The notes below the pieces were generated by a model. That model ran no database searches. It worked only from the letters and a program-made list of their open reading frames with translations, and had not been told where the DNA came from. A program made the translations under genes and the position numbers. 64,000 bases of DNA from Bradyrhizobium sp. CCGB12 (GTDB lineage: Bacteria > Pseudomonadota > Alphaproteobacteria > Rhizobiales > Xanthobacteraceae): positions 5,208,001 to 5,272,000 of the forward strand of contig NZ_JANADO010000001.1 in assembly GCF_024199845.1 (NCBI RefSeq), in the 5' to 3' direction. This document shows, one piece after another, positions 1 through 7,745 of the stretch. Positions within the stretch are counted from its first letter, which is position 1. The number at the start of each line of letters is the position of its first letter.

Positions 1-147
1 CGCAGACAACTGATCTTGGAAGATCTGCTTCGAATCGTGAAGGAGTCGCCCGATCAGCGTGGACTTGCCGTCATCTACTGATCCACAAGTCAGGAACCTG
101 AGAAGGTCCCTATTCGCGCGCTCCCCGGCACCGTCGACGCCGTCCAT
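1..147 (-). CDS. cysN: Sulfate adenylyltransferase subunit 1, N-terminus (partial)
   Basis: Only the first 49 codons are inside the window; the gene runs off the left edge. The reading begins [18 protein letters not shown] and continues into [18 protein letters not shown], which contains the GTPase P-loop (G1) motif GSVDDGKST typical of CysN/NodQ. This subunit is the GTPase that drives ATP sulfurylase (CysD) to form adenosine phosphosulfate from sulfate in the cytoplasm. Its ATG shares one base with the restored cysD stop (TGATG), so the two are translationally coupled in the usual cysDN order. It cannot be told from this fragment whether a C-terminal APS kinase domain (CysNC/NodQ type) is present, nor whether the role is assimilation or supply of activated sulfate for glycan sulfation. 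Confidence 0.88.
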   Translation of the reverse strand, partial: MDGVDGAGERANRDLLRFLTCGSVDDGKSTLIGRLLHDSKQIFQDQLSA

Positions 148-1081
148 CAAAAGTAGCCTTCTCGCTTCTTCTTTTCCATCGAGGCGGTCTCATCACTGTC
201 GATGAGGCGGCCCTGACGTTCCGACAGACGCGTCGACCGCAGGATAGAATTTCTTCGGGGGTGATGGCGTCGGATTCAATTGCTCCCGTTAGCGGGTAGC
301 AACCGAGTGTTCGAAATCGAACACATCGCATTTCCGGCAGTTCGCCAGACGCGAGAGGCAGGCGATGATCGTCTACCATGATCCAAGCATCGTCGCGGCG
401 GACCACAGGGCGTTCTTTGGCGAAATAGAGCGGCACGACCCGGATTTCTTCCAGCATGATGTAGTGCCAGATATCCAATTCGGTCCAGTTCGAAAGTGGG
501 AATACGCGGATGGTCTCGCCCGGCCGAATCCGTGTGTTGAACAGGTTCCACAATTCGGGGCGCTGATTGCGCGGATCCCATACATGTCCTTTTGCGCGGA
601 AGGAGAAAATACGTTCCTTGGCCCTACTCTTCTCCTCGTCCCTCCGGGCACCGCCAAATGCCGCGTCGAAGCCATGGAGGTCCAGTGCTTGCTTGAGCGC
701 TTCCGTCTTCATGATCTGGGTATGTGCAGAGGATCCAGAGGTTATGGGACTAATGCCATGCGCCAATCCGTCTCGGTTGACATGGACGATTAGATCAATC
801 CCGAGCCGACGTGCGGTTTCGTCCCGGAACGCGATCATCTCGCGAAACTTCCATGTCGTGTCGATGTGAAGAAGAGGAAATGGAGGTCTTGCCGGATAGA
901 ATGCCTTGATCGCAAGATGCAGCATCACGCTTGAATCTTTGCCGATCGAATACAGCATCGCGGGTGCCCTGAACTCTGCAATCACCTCGCGCATGATCTC
1001 GATGGATTCTGCCTCCAAGCTCCTGAGGTGCTTTGGCAGACCGCGTTGTCGGGACTTCCTCTGAGGTGCCGAAGTTTCCAT
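147..1081 (-). pseudogene. cysD: Sulfate adenylyltransferase subunit 2, frameshifted near the 3' end
   Basis: The protein is clearly CysD/NodP. The PP-loop is present as [10 protein letters not shown], followed by [20 protein letters not shown] and the late motif [15 protein letters not shown], about 280 good residues in all. After ITPEEIL the frame is lost. In the neighbouring frame the conserved CysD tail is intact ([17 protein letters not shown], then [12 protein letters not shown]) and stops exactly at the cysN start. The change of frame falls at about 240-253, consistent with one missing base or two extra. Read without correction, the frame runs into an arginine-rich nonsense tail ending at 110. 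ATG at 1081 is preferred over the GTG one codon earlier. This is either a real lesion or a sequence error; because the rest is conserved, loss would be recent. Confidence 0.85.
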
Positions 1082-1084
1082 CAC

Positions 1085-1619
1085 TTATTATCTTACCTAT
1101 CTTATCGTCTGCTGCTCTTTTTACGCTCGGATCGTCGCCTCGATGCCGGAATAGCGACAGTTCATGGATTTAGTGCCTGAAGTGTTGCCGGAAGACCCAT
1201 ATTGGTGCTTGAAGTCGCGGGGGAGTGAGGAAGGCGGCATGGCGGCCAGCCATGTTCATCTGATGGTCCTTCATTGGAAGCAGCTCTACCACACGGCTAT
1301 GTTGGCGCAAAATGCGCTCGGTGGGCCTTCCTTTTGGGAGGGGCGCAGTTTCAATGCAGCAAGACGTTGATGATGTTTGTCCCGGCAGTCGGGCGCTGCG
1401 CTGAAGATCCGGCAGTGTGGTATGCTGTCCGAAACAGCCGGCATCGGCGGCTTAACCCAGCGCTTTGAGCGCAAGCTGGATTACCTTCGCGACGGGCACG
1501 CTTGCACTGACGCGCAACGCACCAGCCCTACGAGGGGGACGCGATGGCCAGGGTCGGTTCTCCGGTTGCTCGATTAGGGGTTGTGGGCTATTTTCCGGCC
1601 CTTTCGATGAGGAGCGGGC
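1085..1619. other. Intergenic stretch without a recognisable gene
   Basis: About 535 bases separate the cysD start from the first methyltransferase. Short open frames exist on both strands (for example 1164-1370 and 1286-1474), but none has a recognisable protein motif or a convincing ribosome site, and they contradict each other. The stretch should hold the divergent promoters for cysDN (leftward) and the methyltransferases (rightward). No tRNA, terminator or repeat was seen. Confidence 0.5.
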
Positions 1620-2720
1620 ATGGGCGTTTTTGAGATGGTTGGTCGTCTAACTCGGGCGCGGCCGAAGGACCTGCGGATTGCCTCGCACCTACAAAATCAG
1701 AAGCTATCCGAGGCAAGCATTCTCCGGGCGCAGCGCCTCGGCGCCGCCATCACAAATTCCGTTCGAAGGCGGCGCGAACTCATTGCAAGCTCCGCTGAGA
1801 TCAACGAGGGATTCGCAATGCCTGCCGCGAATTGGGATGCCGAAGCGGCAAATGATTACCTCAGATGTTACACGTTGCTAGCAACGCTCACGCCACAAGA
1901 GATCCGGTTGCTGCGTTTCCGGGCGCAGAATTTCACCGGGAACAACCTCGGCAGAATGGGACCCGGTGTAGGCACCAGCGGAACCAACCCAGTCGCCGAT
2001 GACTTAGCGACGAAATGGAGCAAGGAGCAGCGGGACCAAGTTGTGTCGCATTGGCAAGCATTGACAAAAGATCTTCCATCTCAATTCGTGCTGAACGCTC
2101 CAAACATTCTGGGCGAATGCGGCTGGTGGTGGAGAAACCAAATTTTGAACGTCGATATCGTTGACTATCAAGAGCGTATGAGCCTGATCGCCCTTTCCGG
2201 TGTGCTGGAGCGCTTCCATGGTCGCTCGCTGCGCATTCTTGAAATCGGCGGCGGCTATGGCGCGCTCTGCCTCGGCGTTCTGAATGCACTCAAGCCCACC
2301 CAATACGTGATCTGCGATCTTCCAGAGTCTCTCCTGTTCTCCGGTCTTTACCTGACGGTGGCCTTGGACCGTGATGTTCGACTCGCGGGAACGGAGATAA
2401 GCATCGACCAAAGTTCGATCGGAGAGGTATGTCTTCTTCCCAACTACCTGGCTCAAACCCATCTTCGCGGCCAGCAATTTGACCTGGTGATCAACACGCT
2501 CTCGATGAGCGAGATGAGTCCCCATCAAGTCAAAATCTACGCAGAACTCATATCGAATGCGATCGGGTCGCATGGCGTATTCTTTGAACAGAACCACAAC
2601 AACAAGCCGTCGGGGCTGATCGATTGCAAAGACTACCTGCCGCCCTTCTTCCGAAAGCAGGAAACGGTCGAAGCCAGCATCCCGATCATCAGGGGCCTCG
2701 CTTCGGCGTGGTCTAATTGA
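1620..2720 (+). CDS. Putative sugar O-methyltransferase
   Basis: This 366-residue protein carries a SAM-binding motif I, ILEIGGGYGALCLGV, at about residues 204-218, then an acidic-loop region (YVICDLPESLLFSG) and a late FFEQNHNNKP segment. This arrangement fits the putative sugar O-methyltransferase family found in O-antigen and exopolysaccharide loci. The N-terminal 180 residues are helical and rich in Trp and Arg, with no signal peptide or membrane segment, so it is probably cytosolic and acts on an activated or lipid-linked sugar. The next gene, 50 bases downstream on the same strand, is also a methyltransferase, and the two are likely co-transcribed. Base composition is lower in GC than most of the window, consistent with an island. 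The substrate cannot be inferred. Confidence 0.72.
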   Translation: MGVFEMVGRLTRARPKDLRIASHLQNQKLSEASILRAQRLGAAITNSVRRRRELIASSAEINEGFAMPAANWDAEAANDYLRCYTLLATLTPQEIRLLRFRAQNFTGNNLGRMGPGVGTSGTNPVADDLATKWSKEQRDQVVSHWQALTKDLPSQFVLNAPNILGECGWWWRNQILNVDIVDYQERMSLIALSGVLERFHGRSLRILEIGGGYGALCLGVLNALKPTQYVICDLPESLLFSGLYLTVALDRDVRLAGTEISIDQSSIGEVCLLPNYLAQTHLRGQQFDLVINTLSMSEMSPHQVKIYAELISNAIGSHGVFFEQNHNNKPSGLIDCKDYLPPFFRKQETVEASIPIIRGLASAWSN

Positions 2721-2770
2721 AGCCGAGACATCGACCGATTGATGCAGATTAAAAGGAATTAGAAACGACC

Positions 2771-3613
2771 ATGGATCTGCGGAAATTTCTGCGAGGGGAT
2801 ATCGATACGGCGTCGAGAGTCCTTGATTACCAGCCGTTCATACTGTCTGACGACATCGAAACTGGAGCGGCCTATTCGTGGCTGCGAGGCAGCGACCCAC
2901 GGACAGAGCCCGCGCTCGTTCTAAGGCGGAAGGAGATGGATCCCGCGGACTGGCGGATTGCGGTCGACACCAATGCAAGACTTCGGGCGATGTACGAGGA
3001 CATTCTGGACGAAATCGCGGTGCGCTTCCCGGGCCAGACACTTCTCGACGTCGCCTGCAACAATGGCTACTTCCCAGTCGGAGCGGAAATCCGCGGGATG
3101 AGAGCAACTGGCATAGATCTCGGCAATTATGGGCCGGCCGTACAACTCCTCAATGATGCACTCGGCACCCAGGCCCGATTTATCCACGCTTCGTACAATT
3201 CGCGCACACACGAATTGCCAGATATTGGGCAGTTCGACGTCACGGTAATGTCGGCGATCATGTGCCATCTACCCGATCCGCTTTATTTTCTCGCCGCTGT
3301 TGGGAAGGCAACTAAGCGCGCCTTGATATTCTGGGGCCAACTCGTTGAAACCGAACGATTGCTGATCTCTTACCAACCACCTCACCCAAACCTATCGAGC
3401 CTGCCTGACTTCCCGCACTCGTTCAACGACAACACCCGGATCAGCGCCGGAATGTTCAAAGAAGCGACTCGGCAGATGGGCTTTCGCGACGTTATTGAAA
3501 TCAAGCCGAAGCCCACGTGGCTTACGCAGCTCGTGGTACCGCGTGGAATCCCTCTCGAAAGCGAGTTGGGAACTGAAGGCTCTCGCCACGTCGCACTTAT
3601 TGCTGTTAGATGA
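2771..3613 (+). CDS. Class I SAM-dependent methyltransferase
   Basis: This is a 280-residue protein. Motif I is LLDVACNNGYFPVGAEIRG from about residue 91, followed by GIDLGNYGPAVQLLN (motif II acidic residue) and FDVTVMSAIMCHLPDPLYFL (post-motif region), the usual order of a Rossmann-fold methyltransferase. There is no signal peptide. It follows the putative sugar methyltransferase by 50 bases on the same strand and probably forms a two-gene unit with it. Together with the nearby sulfate-activation genes this suggests decoration of an extracellular glycan, which is inference only. No specific family name can be assigned from the sequence. Confidence 0.75.
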   Translation: MDLRKFLRGDIDTASRVLDYQPFILSDDIETGAAYSWLRGSDPRTEPALVLRRKEMDPADWRIAVDTNARLRAMYEDILDEIAVRFPGQTLLDVACNNGYFPVGAEIRGMRATGIDLGNYGPAVQLLNDALGTQARFIHASYNSRTHELPDIGQFDVTVMSAIMCHLPDPLYFLAAVGKATKRALIFWGQLVETERLLISYQPPHPNLSSLPDFPHSFNDNTRISAGMFKEATRQMGFRDVIEIKPKPTWLTQLVVPRGIPLESELGTEGSRHVALIAVR

Positions 3614-4041
3614 GTCAACATAGATCAGGGGACCGGCTTGATCATTGGGAGCATGAGCATCGACTCCACGTCCAGCTTTCCCTCCCCTGCACGAGTTGCT
3701 CCTTTCATCAGTTCGATAGAACTCAGCTTGCCCAAATTGAAAAGCGCATGAGGCCACCCACCCGTTCTGAATACAGAAATCATACATGCCGTGAGGGAAC
3801 AGCGCTCGGATGGTCTGGTCGGCGGCGATATATTTATCTCGACCGGACGAGCCGCAGCTAGCTTGTTGTTCAGGTACTCCCGGGGGTCGCGGCTGGGTTG
3901 TGAGGGTACCACGCTCGAGACGAGAGAGACCGCCGTTTTGGACCAATCGATAACCAACACTACAACGCTATTGATCAAGAACGAACGCTACCAATCCTCA
4001 GCGAATTCACCAATCTTTTCAGCATTCTCCGGCTCCCCGTC
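3614..4041. other. Island-end stretch without a firm gene call
   Basis: No frame here shows a known motif. The longest leftward candidate, 3625-3978 (117 residues, beginning MINSVVVLVIDWSKTAVSLV), has a hydrophobic start but no clear ribosome site, and a competing frame overlaps it. It could be a degraded gene. Its position between the methyltransferases and the tRNA fragment fits the decaying edge of an integrated element. No integrase gene was found between this stretch and the left edge of the window. Confidence 0.4.
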
Positions 4042-4089
4042 CCGCTCATAACGGTCTGGTTGCAGGTTCGAGTCCTGCCGGGCCTACCA
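4042..4089 (+). other. 3' fragment of a CAT-anticodon tRNA, candidate attachment site
   Basis: The 48 bases contain the anticodon loop CTCATAA, the 3' side of its stem (CGGTC), the T-arm GCAGG-TTCGAGT-CCTGC, the 3' acceptor strand CGGGCCT, A and CCA. On the 5' side only three bases (CCG) can pair with the anticodon stem. Upstream the sequence diverges, with no D-arm or 5' acceptor strand, so this is not a functional tRNA. Tyrosine integrases usually target tRNA 3' halves and leave such a displaced copy at the far end of the insert. The orientation implies that the intact tRNA and most of the island lie to the left, outside this window. Confidence 0.8.
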
Positions 4090-4288
4090 ACGGACTACCC
4101 GTGTGTGCGGACACTTTGAGCCCGACTCGATTTCGTTTTTGAAGGCGACTCGATCTCACAATCCATCCGATACGTCTCGGAATTTTCGCCTCGATTTTTG
4201 CGCCGGTTCAAGGGACGGCCGCCATGGTCATTCGCGTTGCCAGAGGCGCCCTCCGGCCTGGCCTAGATGCTCGCTAGGTCGACCGAGA

Positions 4289-6424
4289 TCACTTTTTGCT
4301 AAAGTGGATGATCCCGTCCCATTCAGCCGGAGGCGGTTCCAGCAGAAAGCCGACAACACGGTCGAGGTAGATTCCGACCAGGACATCGTCCGGACGCTCT
4401 CGTGCGAAGGCTTCGAAGGCGTCGAAGGCGCGCATCCAGTTGCGGCTGGCGTATGCTTCGTAGGCGCCGTTCCAATCACGAACGAGCTGCGTCATCGCGG
4501 GAGTGACGCGAAACTCCTCCTCTCCATCGAGGGCACCGAGGAGCTCGAAGAGGTCGAAAGATTTTCCGGTACCCTTTGGCTGGATCCTGTCGACGCGACG
4601 AAACAAGAACGCGTCCGAACAGGCCTCGGCGACTTGCCCGCTCGCAAGAATTTCCGTGCCATAGTATTTGTTCAGCCCTTCGATCCGGGAGGCTTGGTTT
4701 ACGGTATCGCCGATGGCGGTATAATCGATCCGATCGGACGACCCGACGTTTCCGACCACGGCTTCGCCGACGTGAAGTCCGAACCGCGTTCTCCATGGCG
4801 CAAGCCCAATGGTGCGCCAACGTTCGTTCAGACGGAGAGCGGCCGCCCGGCATTTCAGCGTGGCGTGACAGGCCACATGCTCATGCCGCTCGACCGGCAC
4901 CGGCGCGTTCCAGAATGAGAAGATCGCGTCGCCGATGAACTTGTCGACCGTGCCCTGTTCCCGGAGGACCACCGAGGCGAGCTCCTCGAAATACTCGGAT
5001 AGATGCTTCATGAGATCCGCAGCCGAAACAGAGCCGGCCATCGCGGTGAAATCCTGGACGTCCGTGAACAGGATGCTGACGCAGCGCGCCTCGCCGCCAA
5101 CCGCGACGACCTTCTCCGTCTCGAGAATGTCCCTCACAAGCGTCTTCGGCACGAACTTCGATACCTCTCGGATCGCTCCCTTCATCCCCGACATCGACCT
5201 GATCAGCGCGTTGATCTCCCGAACCCGCGAATCGAAGCCGACCGGAGCGTCGAGCTTGAACGATCGGATCAGGTCGGCCTCGCCGGCGAGCCTCATGACA
5301 GGCTTCGAAATCGAGTGTGCGAAATAGGCAATCGCCGGCAATGACAGCGCGAAGATGAGAAGAGCCGCTGGGATACTCCGCGCGGCAGCATCGACGAACG
5401 TGCCCATGAAATCCGAAAGCGGCGCCGCGTACAGCACGAAGAACACGCCACCGTCCCTGGCGATCTGGCGGACGACAGTAGAGAAGTAGTCGGCGCCAGC
5501 CGCGTGGAATCGCGTCAGGGGAAAAGGACCGTCCCGCTCGAATATACGTATCGCCTCCCGCATGACGGGATCGGAAACGTCGCCCACGGTCGCGACGACG
5601 ACCGTGTCGCCTCCAGAAGACTTGAACATCTGACCGGGATCCGAATGAGCAAGGATCCGCCGCTGGTCGTCGAACGCCAGGAAGCGATGCGCATCGTTCA
5701 ATCGAACCGAGCGGACATAAGCCATCAAGCGATCGATCGTGATGTCGACGCCAACCGCTCCGCCGTCGAAAGCTCTGGCGAGAGTGAAGCCGGGCATCGA
5801 GGTGGTGGCGAAGATGTAAGGTGCATTGCGGACGGTCCTGTCCGGACTCGCTTTGGCATCTCGATACCAGGGGCGCCGCCGCGGATCGTACTCCGTCTGC
5901 CTGTCCAGCGTGCCGATCTGCCGGCGTCCGGCATCCAGAAAGAGCCACGTCTCGCTTCGCTTGTGGATTTGCTGAATCGCGAACCGCGTGTTCCGAGGCC
6001 CTCCCAATGCGGCGATGAAAGGAGCTTCGGCCTCGGAAATCGACAATATCTGGAAGTAGCCGCCGTCTTCGTATCCGACATAGGCCGCCGATATCTGCGG
6101 ATTCAGCGAGAGAGTGGTCAGAATCAGCGCTTCGATCGACATCTTCAGGCCGTCGATCCGTTTTACGGAGGGGTCGTCGCTGAGCTGCGCCGCCATCAAG
6201 AAAGCGGGAGCAAAGAATCCGAGCCGCCGCTCGTTGATCCGTTCGATCGTGGCCTTGAAGGTCTCGCCGGCCACCTTCACCGCGGTCCTGCGGGTCTCGA
6301 TGAAATTGGTGATCGTCAGCGCGGTTCCGAGCAGAAAGGCCGCGAGCACGAACAGCATCAACACCGTGACGAATAGCGGGATCCGCGGAGCTCCGCCTGC
6401 ACGACGCATGGCTACAAGTTCCAC
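4289..6424 (-). CDS. Membrane-bound class III adenylate/guanylate cyclase with periplasmic sensor
   Basis: The 711-residue protein has an N-terminal membrane segment (about 15-40), a long extracytoplasmic region to about residue 330 that looks like a Cache-type sensor, a second membrane segment and a HAMP-like linker. The C-terminal class III cyclase domain contains VSILFTDVQDFTAM (metal-binding aspartates, about 448-462), DKFIGDAIFSFWNAP and DYTAIGDTVNQASRIEG. It would make a cyclic nucleotide in response to a periplasmic ligand. It begins 7 bases after a gene for a cyclic-nucleotide-binding protein, and the two almost certainly form an operon. The first codon is GTG; an ATG five codons in is an alternative start. 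The substrate (ATP or GTP) was not determined. Confidence 0.88.
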   Translation of the reverse strand: MELVAMRRAGGAPRIPLFVTVLMLFVLAAFLLGTALTITNFIETRRTAVKVAGETFKATIERINERRLGFFAPAFLMAAQLSDDPSVKRIDGLKMSIEALILTTLSLNPQISAAYVGYEDGGYFQILSISEAEAPFIAALGGPRNTRFAIQQIHKRSETWLFLDAGRRQIGTLDRQTEYDPRRRPWYRDAKASPDRTVRNAPYIFATTSMPGFTLARAFDGGAVGVDITIDRLMAYVRSVRLNDAHRFLAFDDQRRILAHSDPGQMFKSSGGDTVVVATVGDVSDPVMREAIRIFERDGPFPLTRFHAAGADYFSTVVRQIARDGGVFFVLYAAPLSDFMGTFVDAAARSIPAALLIFALSLPAIAYFAHSISKPVMRLAGEADLIRSFKLDAPVGFDSRVREINALIRSMSGMKGAIREVSKFVPKTLVRDILETEKVVAVGGEARCVSILFTDVQDFTAMAGSVSAADLMKHLSEYFEELASVVLREQGTVDKFIGDAIFSFWNAPVPVERHEHVACHATLKCRAAALRLNERWRTIGLAPWRTRFGLHVGEAVVGNVGSSDRIDYTAIGDTVNQASRIEGLNKYYGTEILASGQVAEACSDAFLFRRVDRIQPKGTGKSFDLFELLGALDGEEEFRVTPAMTQLVRDWNGAYEAYASRNWMRAFDAFEAFARERPDDVLVGIYLDRVVGFLLEPPPAEWDGIIHFSKK

Positions 6425-6431
6425 ATTCGGC

Positions 6432-6821
6432 TCACGTGGACAGGTCGTTGATGCGCTTCGACAGATAGTCGACCCAATACCGGAGAAAAGGATCGGCCTC
6501 TTCCAGTTTCTGCCTGAGCCTGGTCTCGCTCACGGCCAGGAGCTCACATCCGTTTTTCGTGTAGGCCGTCGCCGCGCGTTGCGCCCCGGCCATGAGAGCG
6601 TGAATGCCGAACATCTCGGGCGGCTTCAGCTCCGTCACGGCACGCTGCTGGGCGGTCCCGAACCTGAGGAAAATGGTAACGTCGCCCCGAAGGAGGACAT
6701 AGGCGAGCGTTCCGGCTTCGCCCTCGGCAAAGATGGTCGAGTTCGGCGGATAGGCTCTTCGACCCAGGCCCTCCCGGATGGAGACGATCGGAGCATCCGT
6801 CGCTCTGGGTTCGATGATCAT
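6432..6821 (-). CDS. Small single-domain cyclic-nucleotide-binding protein
   Basis: The 129 residues are essentially one cNMP-binding (CAP_ED) fold: RRAYPPNSTIFAEGEAGTLAYVLLRGDVTIFL, then PPEMFGIHALMAGAQRAATAYT, then an alpha-helical end. There is no DNA-binding helix-turn-helix, so this is not a CRP/FNR transcription factor but a stand-alone sensor or adaptor. The usual GE and RxA residues of the phosphate-binding cassette are only partly recognisable (FGIHALMAGAQRAATA), so binding may be weak or altered. It is followed after 7 bases by the membrane cyclase, suggesting that enzyme and binder work in one local loop. A FixK/FNR box lies about 185 bases upstream of its start. Confidence 0.8.
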   Translation of the reverse strand: MIIEPRATDAPIVSIREGLGRRAYPPNSTIFAEGEAGTLAYVLLRGDVTIFLRFGTAQQRAVTELKPPEMFGIHALMAGAQRAATAYTKNGCELLAVSETRLRQKLEEADPFLRYWVDYLSKRINDLST

Positions 6822-7003
6822 GGCGCTCGCCTGCTTCTATTTCCCTGCGTTTTCGGTCGGGAATATCTGCTTCCAGTCCTCCTTCATGACGACGACGGTC
6901 CAGCCCTGCAGGCGGCCGAGCAGTTATGCAGTTCGTGCCAGTTTGCCCCCGAACTTCGTCTCCGAGGCGAGGACGCGCTTTAGCTTAACCTCGGAGTTGT
7001 CCT

Positions 7004-7017
7004 TTGATGTAGATCAA
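7004..7017. promoter_or_regulatory. FixK/FNR-type box
   Basis: TTGAT-GTAG-ATCAA is a perfect palindromic FNR/FixK recognition sequence (TTGAT-N4-ATCAA). The only correctly oriented gene close by is the leftward cNMP-binding/cyclase pair starting at 6821. A class II site would place transcription start near 6969 and leave a long leader of about 150 bases. The box is otherwise in a gene-free stretch (6822-7178) where I see nothing else of note. Confidence 0.68.
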
Positions 7018-7178
7018 TACTCTTCCTCCGAAGCTCCGGCGCCCCGGTCGCTGAATCGCTATGTAATCTCAACGCTTGAAGGCAATGCCTCCAAGCTCGG
7101 CTATCTTACAAACCGAGACGCAATCGGAGGAAACGACAGGAAACGCAGGCGAGCGCGAAAGAAGAATCAACCGCAGTC

Positions 7179-7200
7179 ATCCCGCCACTTATCGCGGGAT
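7179..7200 (-). terminator. Stem-loop overlapping a stop codon
   Basis: ATCCCGC (7179-7185) and GCGGGAT (7194-7200) form a perfect 7-bp stem with an 8-base loop. The hairpin contains the TAA of the leftward small gene at 7189-7458 and would end its transcript. There is no long T-run after it. Confidence 0.4.
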
Positions 7201-7458
7201 GGAAGCGTTGTCGTGAGAGGCCCAGTACTGGCTCCGGGACTGCATCAGATCGGCAAGGGTGGCTTTGGCTCGATCCAATCTGCGAAGCGCTTCTGCCTGC
7301 CGCACGCTGAAGGTGGTCAGGGTGAGGTCACGCCGCGCGGCCTGCACCTCGTGCAACACATGATTGATTGCTTCATTTAACATTTTGACCCTGCCAGATG
7401 ATGCTCGTCCGAGGCCGGCCGTCTTCTTCCGAGGCGCGGCAACCCTTGAGCTGGTCAA
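7189..7458 (-). CDS. Small hypothetical protein, helical
   Basis: The 89-residue protein is basic at the N-terminus (MTSSRVAAPRKKTAGLGR) and then predicted helical, with many Ala, Arg and Leu (LNEAINHVLHEVQAARRDLTL, RQAEALRRLDRAKATLADLM). I do not recognise a family. A later start at residue 26 (MLNEAINHV) would give a compact 64-residue helical protein. A stem-loop covering its stop codon supports a real transcription unit. It has no obvious partner: the flavoprotein gene to the right is on the opposite strand. Confidence 0.45.
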   Translation of the reverse strand: MTSSRVAAPRKKTAGLGRASSGRVKMLNEAINHVLHEVQAARRDLTLTTFSVRQAEALRRLDRAKATLADLMQSRSQYWASHDNASIPR

Positions 7459-7745
7459 GCGTCACGCCCCTGCTGGATGTCGAAGCGTTGCTGACCGCCA
7501 AACTTGGTGAGAATTGGAAGGCCGTGTGACGATAAATAGACCGAGCTCGGAAGCGGAAGCCTCAAACGGAGGACACGCGGGCGTTCGGCCTCACGGCGCC
7601 CCACACCAGTTTCGCGGCGGAATCGGCCCGAAAGGCGCTGAAGCCCACCGGGAACCCTGCCGCGCCGGTCTGGATTCCCGCAATATTCGGCGTAATGTCA
7701 CGCTGCCTGCGCAGAACAATTGCAAAAGACATCCGGGAGGAAGTG

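Noticed and set aside
4042..4089. A functional tRNA gene
   Set aside because: There is no D-arm, no 5' acceptor strand and only three base pairs in the anticodon stem, so it can only be a 3' fragment.
4103..4918. A 271-codon plus-strand frame next to the tRNA fragment
   Set aside because: Most of it is antisense to the C-terminal part of the membrane cyclase; no motif was found and there is no ribosome site.
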